Source: Caldilineaceae bacterium bin5
GTDB lineage: Bacteria > Chloroflexota > Anaerolineae > Caldilineales > Caldilineaceae
Direction: 5' to 3'
Assembly: GCA_002238445.1 (NCBI GenBank)
Contig: MPML01000018.1
Location: 1 to 64,000, forward strand
Length of the DNA stretch: 64,000 nt
Shown: positions 27,020-36,500 of the stretch, in pieces
How the letters are laid out: every line of letters begins with the position of its first letter
Numbering within the stretch: the first letter of the stretch is position 1
The notes under the pieces: generated by a model
Seen by the model: only the letters and a program-made list of their open reading frames with translations
What the model was told of the DNA's origin: nothing
Databases searched by the model: none
Translations under genes and position numbers: made by a program

Positions 27020-27529
27020 ATGATTGACGCCGTTCTCGTCAAGAACGCAAACCGTATGATGACGATCGCCAGCCTCTTGGAAGAGGGCATCGAGCTGGGT
27101 TTCGCCGACGGGGCCATGGGGCTCATTCCCTACTCTGAACTTCCTGAGATCGGAGAGCGTGCGGCCTTATCCGCGGTGGAGTTGCCCAGCCCCTACGAGT
27201 TGGTTCTGAATACGACCCAAGGCGCCACCGTCGAGATTCCCTGGGACTTCGCCCGTTGCTATTGTAACGCTACCTACCGGCGGCCGGCGATTGAGGACAT
27301 TGCCATGCAGGGAAGGCAAACGCTTGGGTTGCGCATCCGGCGGCTGCGCAAATCTGCAGGTTTGACCCAGGATGCACTGGCCGGTGCCGCCGGCATCAAG
27401 CGGGTGACCGTGGTGCGGCTGGAGAAGGGAGAGCACACGCCAAGGTACAAGACCCTGAGCGCAGTTGCCAGGGTGCTTGGGGTGGACGTCTCGGAGTTGC
27501 TGGTGGAGCTGGAGGTTCTGCGGCGGTAG
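27020..27529 (+). CDS. XRE-family helix-turn-helix regulator with N-terminal DUF2442-like domain
   Basis: ATG 27020 follows GGAGGG by six bases. The 169-aa product starts with a DUF2442-like module (MIDAVLVKNANRMMTIASLL, then PWDFARCYC) and ends with an XRE/HipB-type helix-turn-helix (GLRIRRLRKSAGLTQDALAGAAG, RVTVVRLEKGEHTPRYKTL). Such fusions often regulate toxin-antitoxin or restriction loci. It is divergent-to-convergent with the restriction region and could regulate it, though no operator was identified. Confidence 0.82.
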   Translation: MIDAVLVKNANRMMTIASLLEEGIELGFADGAMGLIPYSELPEIGERAALSAVELPSPYELVLNTTQGATVEIPWDFARCYCNATYRRPAIEDIAMQGRQTLGLRIRRLRKSAGLTQDALAGAAGIKRVTVVRLEKGEHTPRYKTLSAVARVLGVDVSELLVELEVLRR

Positions 27530-27738
27530 CTGGCGAGCGAGGGCCGACTCTATGCTGGCGTAGGGCTGCGGATTGAGATTGGCGCGGAAATTAATACACG
27601 TTCAATTCAATAAAACGCTTCTTTCGGCCTGCGTATTGCGTAAAGTCAGGCAAGACAACCACGCAAGTACTACCGCAACCTGAGCGAAGATCTTGGTGCC
27701 ATGCGGGATATACATTGGCAGTTGTACCGTCTGCGTTC

Positions 27739-28020
27739 CTAACTGTCTCCTCCAGAGTGGTACACCTCAAATCGTAGTCTACGCTCCTGAAGGGTTTCCC
27801 CCTCATATTTCCAGTAAAGCGACCCTTGTACGGGGAATTCCAATTTACATGCCCGGCGCGCGGAAACGCTTAGACTTGTCACTTCCCCTTCGTACACTAC
27901 CCGCGCTGGGGACTGCTGGCAAACGACACAATTGATGTTCTCATTTTCCGCCAACGTGAGGACGGCACCCAGAGGAACGCCTATCATTTCGAGGTTGAGT
28001 CTTGGTCTTTTTGTTGTCAT
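27739..28020 (-). CDS. DUF4357-like small protein
   Basis: The 93-aa protein reads RLNLEMIGVPLGAVLTL, VVYEGEVTSLSVSARRAC and GSLYWKYEGETLQERRLRFE. This resembles the DUF4357 module found as a stand-alone or C-terminal domain in restriction-modification-associated proteins. It lies 80 bp after the recombinase gene in the same direction, so it belongs to the defence region by position. No catalytic residues are apparent; a DNA-binding or specificity role is a guess. Confidence 0.65.
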   Translation of the reverse strand: MTTKRPRLNLEMIGVPLGAVLTLAENENINCVVCQQSPARVVYEGEVTSLSVSARRACKLEFPVQGSLYWKYEGETLQERRLRFEVYHSGGDS

Positions 28021-28100
28021 GTCCTTTATCCTTAGAAATCTGACGCATTTTCACTGAATCTCGTGGCTTCGTCTACATCGTCACCACACTCTAATTTGAC

Positions 28101-29072
28101 TCAGAGAAATCCGGCTCCGGCATGGTCGGTGAACGCATCGGCGTCGCGTATGTATTTCATTACGGTGGCAGGATTGGTATGTCTCGTGATCTCCATGATC
28201 TTGTCGAGTCGTGCGTGGTGGGCTGCTGCGCTTGTGACAAACCCTGCCCGCAATGAGTGTGCTGAGAAATCTTTAGGATTCAGACCGATTGCTGCTACAT
28301 AGCGCTTAACCAAGCGCGGGACATCGCTATGGTGTAGTGGTGATCCTGTCAGAGAACCATTCTTGCGCATCGTTTGAAACAGATATCCCTCTTGGATGCC
28401 GGATTTTCTTAACCAACTGCGTAGGCACGCAACTGGTTTGATTTTCTTCCCTCCCGGTACGGCGACCCGTTGCCCGGCACCAAACTGATCCGTCTTCGAC
28501 TTACGAATATGAATAACGATTCCTGAATGGCTATCTTCTTGTGGGCCTCCCTGAACCCATTCGATGTCAGCAACACTAAGGTTACACAGTTCAGAACGTC
28601 TCAGTGCGGCGGCAAAGCCGATAGCGAGGAATGCAGCATCACGTCGCCCAATGAGCGTATCAGGGCATGCTCTCAGCATCGCGGCAATATGGTGCTCGCG
28701 AAGAGCTTTGACTTGACGCGTGGTGCCACCTCGCAGGCGGGCCAATCCTTTCAGTACAACGCTTACTTGCGAATGGGCTGTGGGAGACGCCTTGTTTGCG
28801 TCCAAAAAGCGCCTATTGATAGCGCTCCGATACAGTGTCAGCGTTCCCAATGACAGTATTATCCCGCTTGCCGGGCTAGGTTGCGTTGCAATCTCAATAA
28901 AGAAGTCGACAACTTCTTCTGGCATAGCGTTGAGTGGCTGGATTCCCTGTCGGCGACAGTAATTAGCGAAGCACCGCCACCCCTTTTCGTAGGCGATACG
29001 TGTATTGTGCGCCAAGGCTGCCTTCCGTAGTTGCTCAGAAAAACTGGTCTTGCTCAAGGTAGATGTAGTCAT
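28101..29072 (-). CDS. Tyrosine recombinase, candidate invertase for the methylase specificity cassette
   Basis: The 323-aa protein is a complete phage-integrase/XerC-type recombinase. It has an N-terminal SAM-like core-binding domain (AYEKGWRCFANYCRRQGIQP) and a catalytic domain with Arg in ALRRSELCNL (~158). HSLR (~273-276), a downstream His (ITRHTN) and Tyr (VMKYIRDAD, ~306) complete the catalytic set. The gene is transcribed away from the silent target-recognition cassette that starts about 20 bp beyond its start codon. This places it at the edge of a potentially invertible segment, as recombinases do beside hsdS shufflons. It could alternatively be a leftover integrase of a genomic island. 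Confidence 0.9.
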   Translation of the reverse strand: MTTSTLSKTSFSEQLRKAALAHNTRIAYEKGWRCFANYCRRQGIQPLNAMPEEVVDFFIEIATQPSPASGIILSLGTLTLYRSAINRRFLDANKASPTAHSQVSVVLKGLARLRGGTTRQVKALREHHIAAMLRACPDTLIGRRDAAFLAIGFAAALRRSELCNLSVADIEWVQGGPQEDSHSGIVIHIRKSKTDQFGAGQRVAVPGGKKIKPVACLRSWLRKSGIQEGYLFQTMRKNGSLTGSPLHHSDVPRLVKRYVAAIGLNPKDFSAHSLRAGFVTSAAAHHARLDKIMEITRHTNPATVMKYIRDADAFTDHAGAGFL

Positions 29073-29092
29073 TCGCCACTTCCAGAGTATAG

Positions 29093-29887
29093 TTCTCCTT
29101 GGGTCGACAAGAGAATGAAAACAGGGTTGTGATACTTAGTTCTGACATTAACTACGGAATAAAGACCGGCTATAACACAGCATTTGTCATAGACAGTGAG
29201 ATGAGAGCAGAAATCATTGCTCAAGATTCCAAGTCTGACGAAATCATAAAGCCAATTCTGCGAGGAAGGGATATTCAGCGTTACCAAGCGCAGTGGGCGC
29301 AGTTATGGCTTATCGACACGCACAACGGTTACGGGAATGTTCCACCTATCAACATTGACGACTATCCTGCCGTCAAGACCCATCTGACTGCGTTCTATGA
29401 AAGACTCGAATTGCGGCAAGACCAAGGCCGGACGCCTTTCAATCTTCGTAATTGTGCTTATCACGATGAATTCTTAAAGGAAAAGCTGTTCTGGATGGAT
29501 TTAACGGAGCGAGGTCGATTTGCGTACGAGAATAGGACAATGTTCTGTGCCAATACTGCGTATATGGTATCAGGTTCCTCTTTAAAATACTTGTGTGCCG
29601 TGCTCAATTCCGATTTGATCACCTGGTATATGAGGAATTCCGCTTTGAATTCTGGAATGGGGGTTCCTCGATGGGTAAGATTCACTGTAGAACGCTTGCC
29701 TATCCCTATACTAGTTGGAGAAGAGCAGCATATTTTCATCCATTTGTTAGATCGTATTTTGTTGGAAATGACCTCCAATGTGGGGGCTGATGTGACTGAT
29801 CTGGAGGACGAGATCAATAGGAGAGTCTATAGCCTCTTTGAGCTTACTCCGAGAGAGATACAATCTATAGCTGATACAATTATATAG
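29093..29887 (+). CDS. Silent inverted target-recognition domain cassette (TaqI-like specificity domain)
   Basis: The frame opens after a stop at 29090-29092, with TTG 29099 as first possible start. There is no good ribosome-binding site, so it is probably not expressed as it stands. The ~262 residues are homologous along their whole length to the C-terminal ~250 residues of the methylase at 29914. Shared segments are the TGYN.AF block, LRGRDIQRYQAQWA, the EKLFWM block, RGRFAY, LYLCAILNS-like and VERLPIPI. The central recognition part differs strongly. It lies tail to tail with the methylase gene (26 bp between stops), so inversion would place it at the methylase C-terminus in frame. Confidence 0.88.
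   Translation, partial: FSLGRQENENRVVILSSDINYGIKTGYNTAFVIDSEMRAEIIAQDSKSDEIIKPILRGRDIQRYQAQWAQLWLIDTHNGYGNVPPINIDDYPAVKTHLTAFYERLELRQDQGRTPFNLRNCAYHDEFLKEKLFWMDLTERGRFAYENRTMFCANTAYMVSGSSLKYLCAVLNSDLITWYMRNSALNSGMGVPRWVRFTVERLPIPILVGEEQHIFIHLLDRILLEMTSNVGADVTDLEDEINRRVYSLFELTPREIQSIADTII
29270..29299 (+). repeat. Inverted repeat, left copy (putative crossover site)
   Basis: Starts GATATTCAGCGTTACC and encodes DIQRYQAQWA in the silent cassette. The first 23 bp are identical to the reverse complement of 30554-30576, and 29 of 30 bp match overall. The reading phase is the same in both copies. Confidence 0.9.
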
Positions 29888-29913
29888 TTGCCTCTAGTCC
29901 TGCACACAAGGGT

Positions 29914-32900
29914 TCAGCTTGCTTGTCTATGTCTTTTCTCAATTGAATCTAAGAGTACTGTCTCATCAGCGGACAGTCCGTACAAGCTATAGACCAACTC
30001 ATCAATCTCGTTCTCGAGGCAAGTCGTTTCAGCTAATGGGTTGTCTGCTTTCACTGACAGGATGCTCTCAACCAAATGGACGAAACTGCGCTGCTCCGAA
30101 ACGGTAATTGTAGGGATGGGGATTCTTTCCACAACAAACTTGTCCCATTGAGTAAGCCCCATACCTGTTGTTACGGCCGTGTTTCTCATGAGCCATGTGA
30201 CAAGTGTACTGTTCAAAATGGCACATAGGTACAATAGAGAATGCCCAGTCACGAAAAAAGCCTTTTGGTTGCAATAAATTTCCGAATTTGAGTAAGCGAA
30301 TCTTCCCCGTGACGACATATGCATCCAAAACAATTTTTCCTTCTTGAATTGTGCATGATAAGCACAAGTATCTTGTAGTTCATACCAATGGTGTGGAGTT
30401 TTCTTCCTCGATTTGCTTCCATCGGCAAGATTCTTTCCAGCCTGTTCCAGCCTTTCCTTGTTGTGGGACAGCAGATGCCTTTTGACTGCAGGATAATCAT
30501 TGATGTCCAGGTGAAGCGAAGGAAACGTTGCAATCATCCACAGACCCGCCCATTGCGCTTGGTAACGCTGAATATCGCGTCCACGCAGGACTGGCTTTAT
30601 AATTTCAGCGGATTTCGGATCCTCAGCTACCAACGTCGCTCTTACCCTATCATTGACAATGAATGCCTTGTTGTAACCGGTTAGCACTCCTCGATAAATG
30701 TCAATATCCCACTCTTTCAGCGGTGTACCGATGGCTTCCATCTTATCCATAATGCCCTGCTCGATGGCTGAAAGCGCGCACCACGGTCTTTCACCTTCAT
30801 AGCGTAAAGGCCCCCACACATTCTGTTCTGGAGGGAATTTTTTGTCAGTGAGGCGGTCCACATCTACGGCAAAGCCAACTTCTCCGCTCATGCCCGAGCG
30901 TACAATCAGGATGCTAGTGTCGACGATTGCATTCTCGAAGATGTCCTTTCCCAGTTCCAATAACCGTAGCGGCGTGTGATGCTCCGAGAAGTAGCGACGC
31001 AAGCGCTTGCCATATTCGGCCTTCAGCCAACTATTGGAAGTAATATAGGAGAGAAAGCCTTGCCCCGGCCTTAACAACTGGCAGCCTTTCTCAAAGAAAA
31101 GCAGGTAAATGTCGCCTGTTCGTGCGAAAGTGGTGTAACCGGCGTCCTTGTAGAGCTTTCCCAGTTTGCAGCCGTCCTTCTGTAGCTGAATATAGGGCGG
31201 GTTGCCGATTACCAGATCGAAGCCCTCTGCGACACCGAACATATAACCAGCGTCAAACCAGTTAGATTGGGTGTTCTGGTCGTAAGGATCCCAGCCCGAG
31301 ATATTAGCGGCGTCGGCCGCGGGCAGGCCGACGACTTGCTGGAGGGCGGTCGCCAGCTTGTCCCGGAGCTCCCGGTCGTGGTCGCGACACTCCTTTTTCT
31401 TTTGTCGCGTGGTGGCGTGGAAGTGGCGCTCACGGTTGGCGTTCAGTTCTTCTTGCAGTTGGGTTACTTCTGGGGTCGTCAAACTCATCTGCATGCCGGA
31501 TGTGTCCAGCTTCAGCAGAGTATTGGCAGCCACAAAACGGGTTTCCAGATTGGGAAGGGGCTTGATTCCATAGTTGTCCTCAATCTCCCCTCCGGGTTCC
31601 TGCTCTATAGCCAGCGAGATAAAAAAGCGCAAGCGGGCGATCTGACAAGCGATCGGCTGTATGTCGACGCCGTAGATACTGTTCTGGATCAGATATAGTT
31701 TTCGTCCAAAATCGGAGCCGCGATACTTCTCAAAAGTGGCACTGATTTCCTCTAGTTCAGCGTCCCGTTCGGCTTGGTCGCGTGTGTCGAAGGCGGCGGT
31801 TGCACGCTTACCGGCGAGTTCCTTCTGCAGGCTTTCCCACCGCTGGTTATCGGGATCGAGGCGGCGCAGAGCCAAGGTCAACTTGTGCAGCGCGCCCATT
31901 GGGAACGCGCCCGAGCCGACCGCAGGGTCGATCAACTTGATACCGGCGATGGCGCGTACGAGGCCTTCTTTTTCGTGGTCCTCAAAGAGTTCATGGGCGT
32001 CGTCGAAAGCGTCCTCATAGTCCAGTAGATAGCTCAGACGCTCTTTCCAGAACTTGGTGTCGCCGTTGGCCGGCGGGCAGTTGTGTGCCAGCGAAGCAAT
32101 CAACGCCTCGTCCACCATGTAGTCGACAACAGCGCGTGGGGTGTAGTAGGAGCCGGTCTGCCTACGCGCGGTGTCTCGGGTCTCCGGATTGTAGGCAGCT
32201 AGCAGGTTCTCAAAGACCTTGCCCAACAGCTCCGGGTCCAGCGCCACCTCCTGCTCGGCGGGCGTGTTCTCCTCGACCGTGAACTGGAAACGGTCGAAAA
32301 GACTGATCAAGCCTTTGTCGTCAAAGAAAAGACGGTTGGGGATCGACAGGATCCCGAACTCTTTACGCCTGGGTTCGATCAGATTGTCGGTAAAGCAGTC
32401 GATGCGGTAGCCGCCTTCGCTGGTGGATTCAAAGCTGTCCAAGCAATCAAACAACCCACCATTGATAAAGGGCGTCTGGGCAAACAGTTCCAACAGCCTG
32501 TCGAGGTCGACAATTTCTGCCTTGTAGCGGTAACGAGAAAAATCGCGGTGTGTTACGTTGCTTTCCTTGCTGAAGCCACGATCTCCAATCTCGCTGTTCA
32601 GGGTGGCAAAGAATAGGTTTTGAAGCACCGCCCGGTAGTAGGAATCCCCGTTTTCGTTGTCGTAATCGCGCAGAAGTGGACCGATCTGCTCCTCGATGAA
32701 CAGTTCCGGCGCGATCAGCCCCTTCTCCTTGATGAACCAGACGAACAACAGGCGAGTAATGAGTCGAATGACGTGCTCTTCGGCTCGCAATGTCCTAGCC
32801 TGCTTGGTAGGGAACTTCGCCTCATTGACCGCGCGCTCGAACCAGGTAAACAGTTGTTTATAGAAATTGCGGTTCAGTTCCTCGGTGTCGAGCGCGTCAA

Positions 32901-33555
32901 GCCAAGCGTCGAGTAGACCGTCAAAGTTGTGCTTCCTACGGTGTATGTCCATCCATGCCAGGCGTTCGGGCAGCGCGAGTTTTTCGAGGATATCCAGATG
33001 GGCGCGATGGGGCTTGGCGGGCTCTATCTCGCGGATCAAAGAGACACTGCCAAGCACACTGCGTCTCCTGTCGCGCTTATGCGGACGGCGGTGCACGAAG
33101 GCCAAGCTGAGTCGACCGGCGGCGGTCCGAAAGAGCACAGCGACGGGCACGACCAGGCGTTTGTTAATCTCGCGCGTGAGTTCGACATAAGCGCCGCGAG
33201 GATAGCTCTCGTCGCGCAGCTCGACAGCGATAAACATGAAGCTTCGAGCGTCGCCTTTGTCGAAACCCCCTGTTTCGAGTAATGAAGGCTGCGCCGCAGA
33301 GATTTCCGAGTCGGTATACTGGAAAAGAATGCGCGCAGACGCCGCACGCTCGCGGAAGCGTGTCTCCGTTTGCGTGTTCGGATTGGGAGCGGCGAATTCG
33401 GCTATAAAGTCGTCAACAGAACCGGACAGGTCCAGTGTACGGTCGCTATGGTACCCCAACGTTCCGAGCAGGCGGCGCCCTGAGTCTACGAAGTCGCCCT
33501 GTGTCATGTTGGCCAGGGCTGCTTCGACCTCGTTCAAAATGTTGCCGGTCGTCAT
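29914..33555 (-). CDS. Eco57I-type adenine-specific DNA methylase with swappable C-terminal specificity domain
   Basis: The 1213-aa protein starts at ATG 33555. An N-terminal region (~1-200) resembles those of large type II/ISP-like restriction enzymes, but no PD-(D/E)XK motif could be confirmed. SAM-binding motif I is DPAVGSGAF at ~543, and catalytic motif IV is NPPY at ~785, which together indicate N6-adenine methylation. The C-terminal ~230 residues form a TaqI-like target-recognition domain. The gene follows the helicase by 26 bp, so both form one operon. The 23-bp inverted repeat at ~residue 994 links it to the inverted silent domain downstream. It is as long as PglX, but no pglZ, brxC or brxL lies nearby. 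Confidence 0.9.
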   Translation of the reverse strand: MTTGNILNEVEAALANMTQGDFVDSGRRLLGTLGYHSDRTLDLSGSVDDFIAEFAAPNPNTQTETRFRERAASARILFQYTDSEISAAQPSLLETGGFDKGDARSFMFIAVELRDESYPRGAYVELTREINKRLVVPVAVLFRTAAGRLSLAFVHRRPHKRDRRRSVLGSVSLIREIEPAKPHRAHLDILEKLALPERLAWMDIHRRKHNFDGLLDAWLDALDTEELNRNFYKQLFTWFERAVNEAKFPTKQARTLRAEEHVIRLITRLLFVWFIKEKGLIAPELFIEEQIGPLLRDYDNENGDSYYRAVLQNLFFATLNSEIGDRGFSKESNVTHRDFSRYRYKAEIVDLDRLLELFAQTPFINGGLFDCLDSFESTSEGGYRIDCFTDNLIEPRRKEFGILSIPNRLFFDDKGLISLFDRFQFTVEENTPAEQEVALDPELLGKVFENLLAAYNPETRDTARRQTGSYYTPRAVVDYMVDEALIASLAHNCPPANGDTKFWKERLSYLLDYEDAFDDAHELFEDHEKEGLVRAIAGIKLIDPAVGSGAFPMGALHKLTLALRRLDPDNQRWESLQKELAGKRATAAFDTRDQAERDAELEEISATFEKYRGSDFGRKLYLIQNSIYGVDIQPIACQIARLRFFISLAIEQEPGGEIEDNYGIKPLPNLETRFVAANTLLKLDTSGMQMSLTTPEVTQLQEELNANRERHFHATTRQKKKECRDHDRELRDKLATALQQVVGLPAADAANISGWDPYDQNTQSNWFDAGYMFGVAEGFDLVIGNPPYIQLQKDGCKLGKLYKDAGYTTFARTGDIYLLFFEKGCQLLRPGQGFLSYITSNSWLKAEYGKRLRRYFSEHHTPLRLLELGKDIFENAIVDTSILIVRSGMSGEVGFAVDVDRLTDKKFPPEQNVWGPLRYEGERPWCALSAIEQGIMDKMEAIGTPLKEWDIDIYRGVLTGYNKAFIVNDRVRATLVAEDPKSAEIIKPVLRGRDIQRYQAQWAGLWMIATFPSLHLDINDYPAVKRHLLSHNKERLEQAGKNLADGSKSRKKTPHHWYELQDTCAYHAQFKKEKLFWMHMSSRGRFAYSNSEIYCNQKAFFVTGHSLLYLCAILNSTLVTWLMRNTAVTTGMGLTQWDKFVVERIPIPTITVSEQRSFVHLVESILSVKADNPLAETTCLENEIDELVYSLYGLSADETVLLDSIEKRHRQAS
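30547..30576 (-). repeat. Inverted repeat, right copy (inside methylase gene)
   Basis: On the minus strand it reads GATATTCAGCGTTACC and onward, encoding DIQRYQAQWA at about residue 994 of the methylase. Recombination with 29270-29299 would invert about 1.3 kb and exchange the last ~210 residues. Confidence 0.9.
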
Positions 33556-33581
33556 CGTCGTCTCCCCATGCTTCCAGTTTC

Positions 33582-36500
33582 TTAGTCCTGTCCCCGCGGC
33601 AGCATCACCAGCCAGGTCACCAGTTCAAAATCTTCGGCGCTGTCAGGTGTTTCGCTGGCCTTGGACAGTTTGAAATCCCCCGATCCCTGCAGACCCAGCC
33701 CAGTTGTCTGCGTCTTGCTGTGGGCCTGGCTTATGTGCTCGACGGCCACGTTGAGCAGGCTGTCGTATGCGGCCATGTCGGCACCGTTCTCGGTCTCGCG
33801 GTTGAAGTCGTCGCACAGTTTGTTGATTGCCTCGGTCTTGCCGAGACTCAACTGCTGAAACAGATCGAGGGTATGTTTGACGCTGGCACAGCCGTGACGA
33901 ATCTTCCCACTGTCGCGCACGTAGACGATATAGAAAGGGTGAACGGGGCTGGCGACTTGGGTCTGATTGTCCTGGCTGGCATTGCGCTGACGCAGTACCC
34001 AGATGACGCCTGTATCCTTTTCGCTGTCGACCACGGCGTACGCGCCCAGGGCGGTCTGTTCTAGCTCTTCGCGGTTCTTCTCCAGGTAATGCAGCAGCTG
34101 CGTAAAGAACTGGTCGAGCGTAAAATCGCTCATCGTAACACCGTCGTCGGTTAGGTCATCCAGATCGAGGTCCTCATCCAGCAATTGCTTCAGCTGCTGC
34201 GCCCGGAAGTTGAGTTCCCCCTGGATGCCATCGTAGTTCTCCAGTGGGTTCTCGTCCCCACTGGCGGCGGCGTCGGCCAGCGCCATGCGCGCCTCTACGC
34301 GTGTCTGCAATCGCAGATACTCCTCCATCTCCTCCGTGGGCCAGTAGTTTATCATGCGCACCGAGTCGCTCTGACTGCCGATGCGGTCGATGCGGCCAAA
34401 ACGCTGAATAATACGGATGGGATTCCAGTGGATGTCGTAGTTGAGAACGGTATCGCAGTCCTGCAGGTTCTGTCCCTCAGAAATACAGTCGGTCGCGATG
34501 AGGAGATCGATGTCGCAGCCACTGTCAGTGTCGCCGCGCCCGCGGGCTACCGGTGCGAAGTTGTCTAGAATGCTGTTGAAGTTGTTGGGGACTGCTGCAG
34601 TAAGGGTGGCATCGCCCGAGACCATAGCCATGTTCAGGCTCAGATTACCCGCCAAGTCCTGCAGATTGTTGTAAAGGTATTCAGCGGTGTCTTTGAACGT
34701 CGTAAAGACCAGCAGCTTACGACTCTCAAGCCCATTGCGATCGGTGGTCGGGTTGACGGCTCTATCTTTGATCTGCTGTATGATGCGCGCCAGCTTGCCG
34801 TCCCTTTGCGGCGTAATCTGCGCGACGCTGGCGTGGGCGTCGCTAAGCGTCTCTTTGTCCTGAAGCAAATCATTCTTCCATTTGCACAGATCCAGATCGG
34901 CCAGGTTGTAGGGATGGCGAGCGCGGTTGATCAAAAAATCCTCGTCATCCTCGTCGTCGTCCGGCAGGATGTCGGCCTGGGAGTCTTCCCTATTCTGGCG
35001 GCTCTCATAGCGGTCGATCTTTTCCAGCAGCGCATCGATCTTGCCGATGGTACGTTCCAGGGTCAGGGTCAGGGAATGCGCCGAGCTTTCCAGTCGCTTC
35101 AAAAAATTGGTGCGGATCATGGCGATTAGGAATTGTTCACGGTCGGCCTGATTAAAGTTGCGCGCCTTTTTCTCCTCTTCCAACTGCTGCAAGCCCTTGT
35201 CGCTGACTACATAGTCTGATGGACGATAGATCGAGAGCGTGAACTCACTGATAAGCTCTGCCAGTTCCTTATAGGACAGACTCTTCTCCAGATCGGTCGG
35301 AGGGTAGACGTTTACCGGTTTCTCTCGGTCTGGAAAGCGCCCTATGCGGTCTATCTCGGCAGCGTAGAACTCCTCGATCTGCCTCCGAGAGCGGGCGATG
35401 GAAACGCCGCCGAGCAGCCGGTAGAAGTCGCTGCCCAAATTGTCGAGGAGTTCCCTCTTATTCCGTTTGCCATTGAGCGGTGCTTGCGACTCCCACTGCT
35501 TGAATTGGGTCTGCGCCCGTTTCAGCAGACCGCCGATGTCAGAGACACCCAGACTTTCGCGAAAGCTGTTCTGGCGATTCTCTGTCATCAGGTAGATCTG
35601 GTTGCGCAGATCGATCAGCGAGGTATTGACCGGGGTAGCCGAAAGCATGAGGACCTTGGTCTTAACACCCTTGCCAATCACCTCATTGAGCAACCTCTCA
35701 TAGCGCTGGCCCTGGTGGTTGCGGAAGTTGTGGGACTCGTCGATGACGATCAGATCAAAGTTCTGCCAGTTGAAGTTGGCAAGATCGATGTCGCCGACCT
35801 TACCACCGTCACGAGAAAGATCGGTATGGGAGAGAAGAGTGTAAGCGAAGCGGTCATCGATGAAGGGGTTGCGTGTATTTCTAGTATGGTCTTGGTAAAG
35901 CGCCCAGTTCTCGCGCAGTTTGCGCGGGGACAACACTAGGACTCTTTCGTTGCGTAACTCGAAGTGCTTTATCACCGCCAGCGCGGTGTAGGTCTTTCCC
36001 AGTCCTACGCTATCGGCGAGAATGCAGCCATTGTGGCGTTCCAGCCTTGTAATCGCGCTGAGTGCGCCGTCCTTCTGGAACTGGTAAAGCGTGTTCCAGA
36101 TTGCAGTGTCGCCTAGCTCCACATCGCCTATGCGGCCTTCCTGGGCGAGCCGGGCTTCGATATCGGCACGGAAGAGCTCGTAGAGCGTCTTGTAATAGAT
36201 GAGTTCAGGAGCATGTTCCCTGGCAATGCGACCAAGGGCATCCAGGACCTGCTGCTTGGCGTCGGTGGTCAGCTTGACGTCGGCCCAGATAAGGTCAAAC
36301 CACTCTCGCAGTTCAGCGTAAGTCTCAGCATCGCCGCTGGCAAGGTTGATCTCGATGTTGGCGCGGGTGCTGGCGCCGAGGCCGCGCTGGGTAAAGTTCG
36401 AGCTGCCGACAAGGCTGCGAATCGGCGGGGAAGTAAGGTAGAGCTTACCATGCAGAAAGTTTGCCTGGGCGATGGAACGAATACTAACAGTGTCGCGGCC

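Noticed and set aside
27591..27806. 71-codon minus-strand frame overlapping the end of the DUF4357-like gene
   Set aside because: It overlaps by 68 bp in another frame, has no ribosome-binding site and matches no recognised family.
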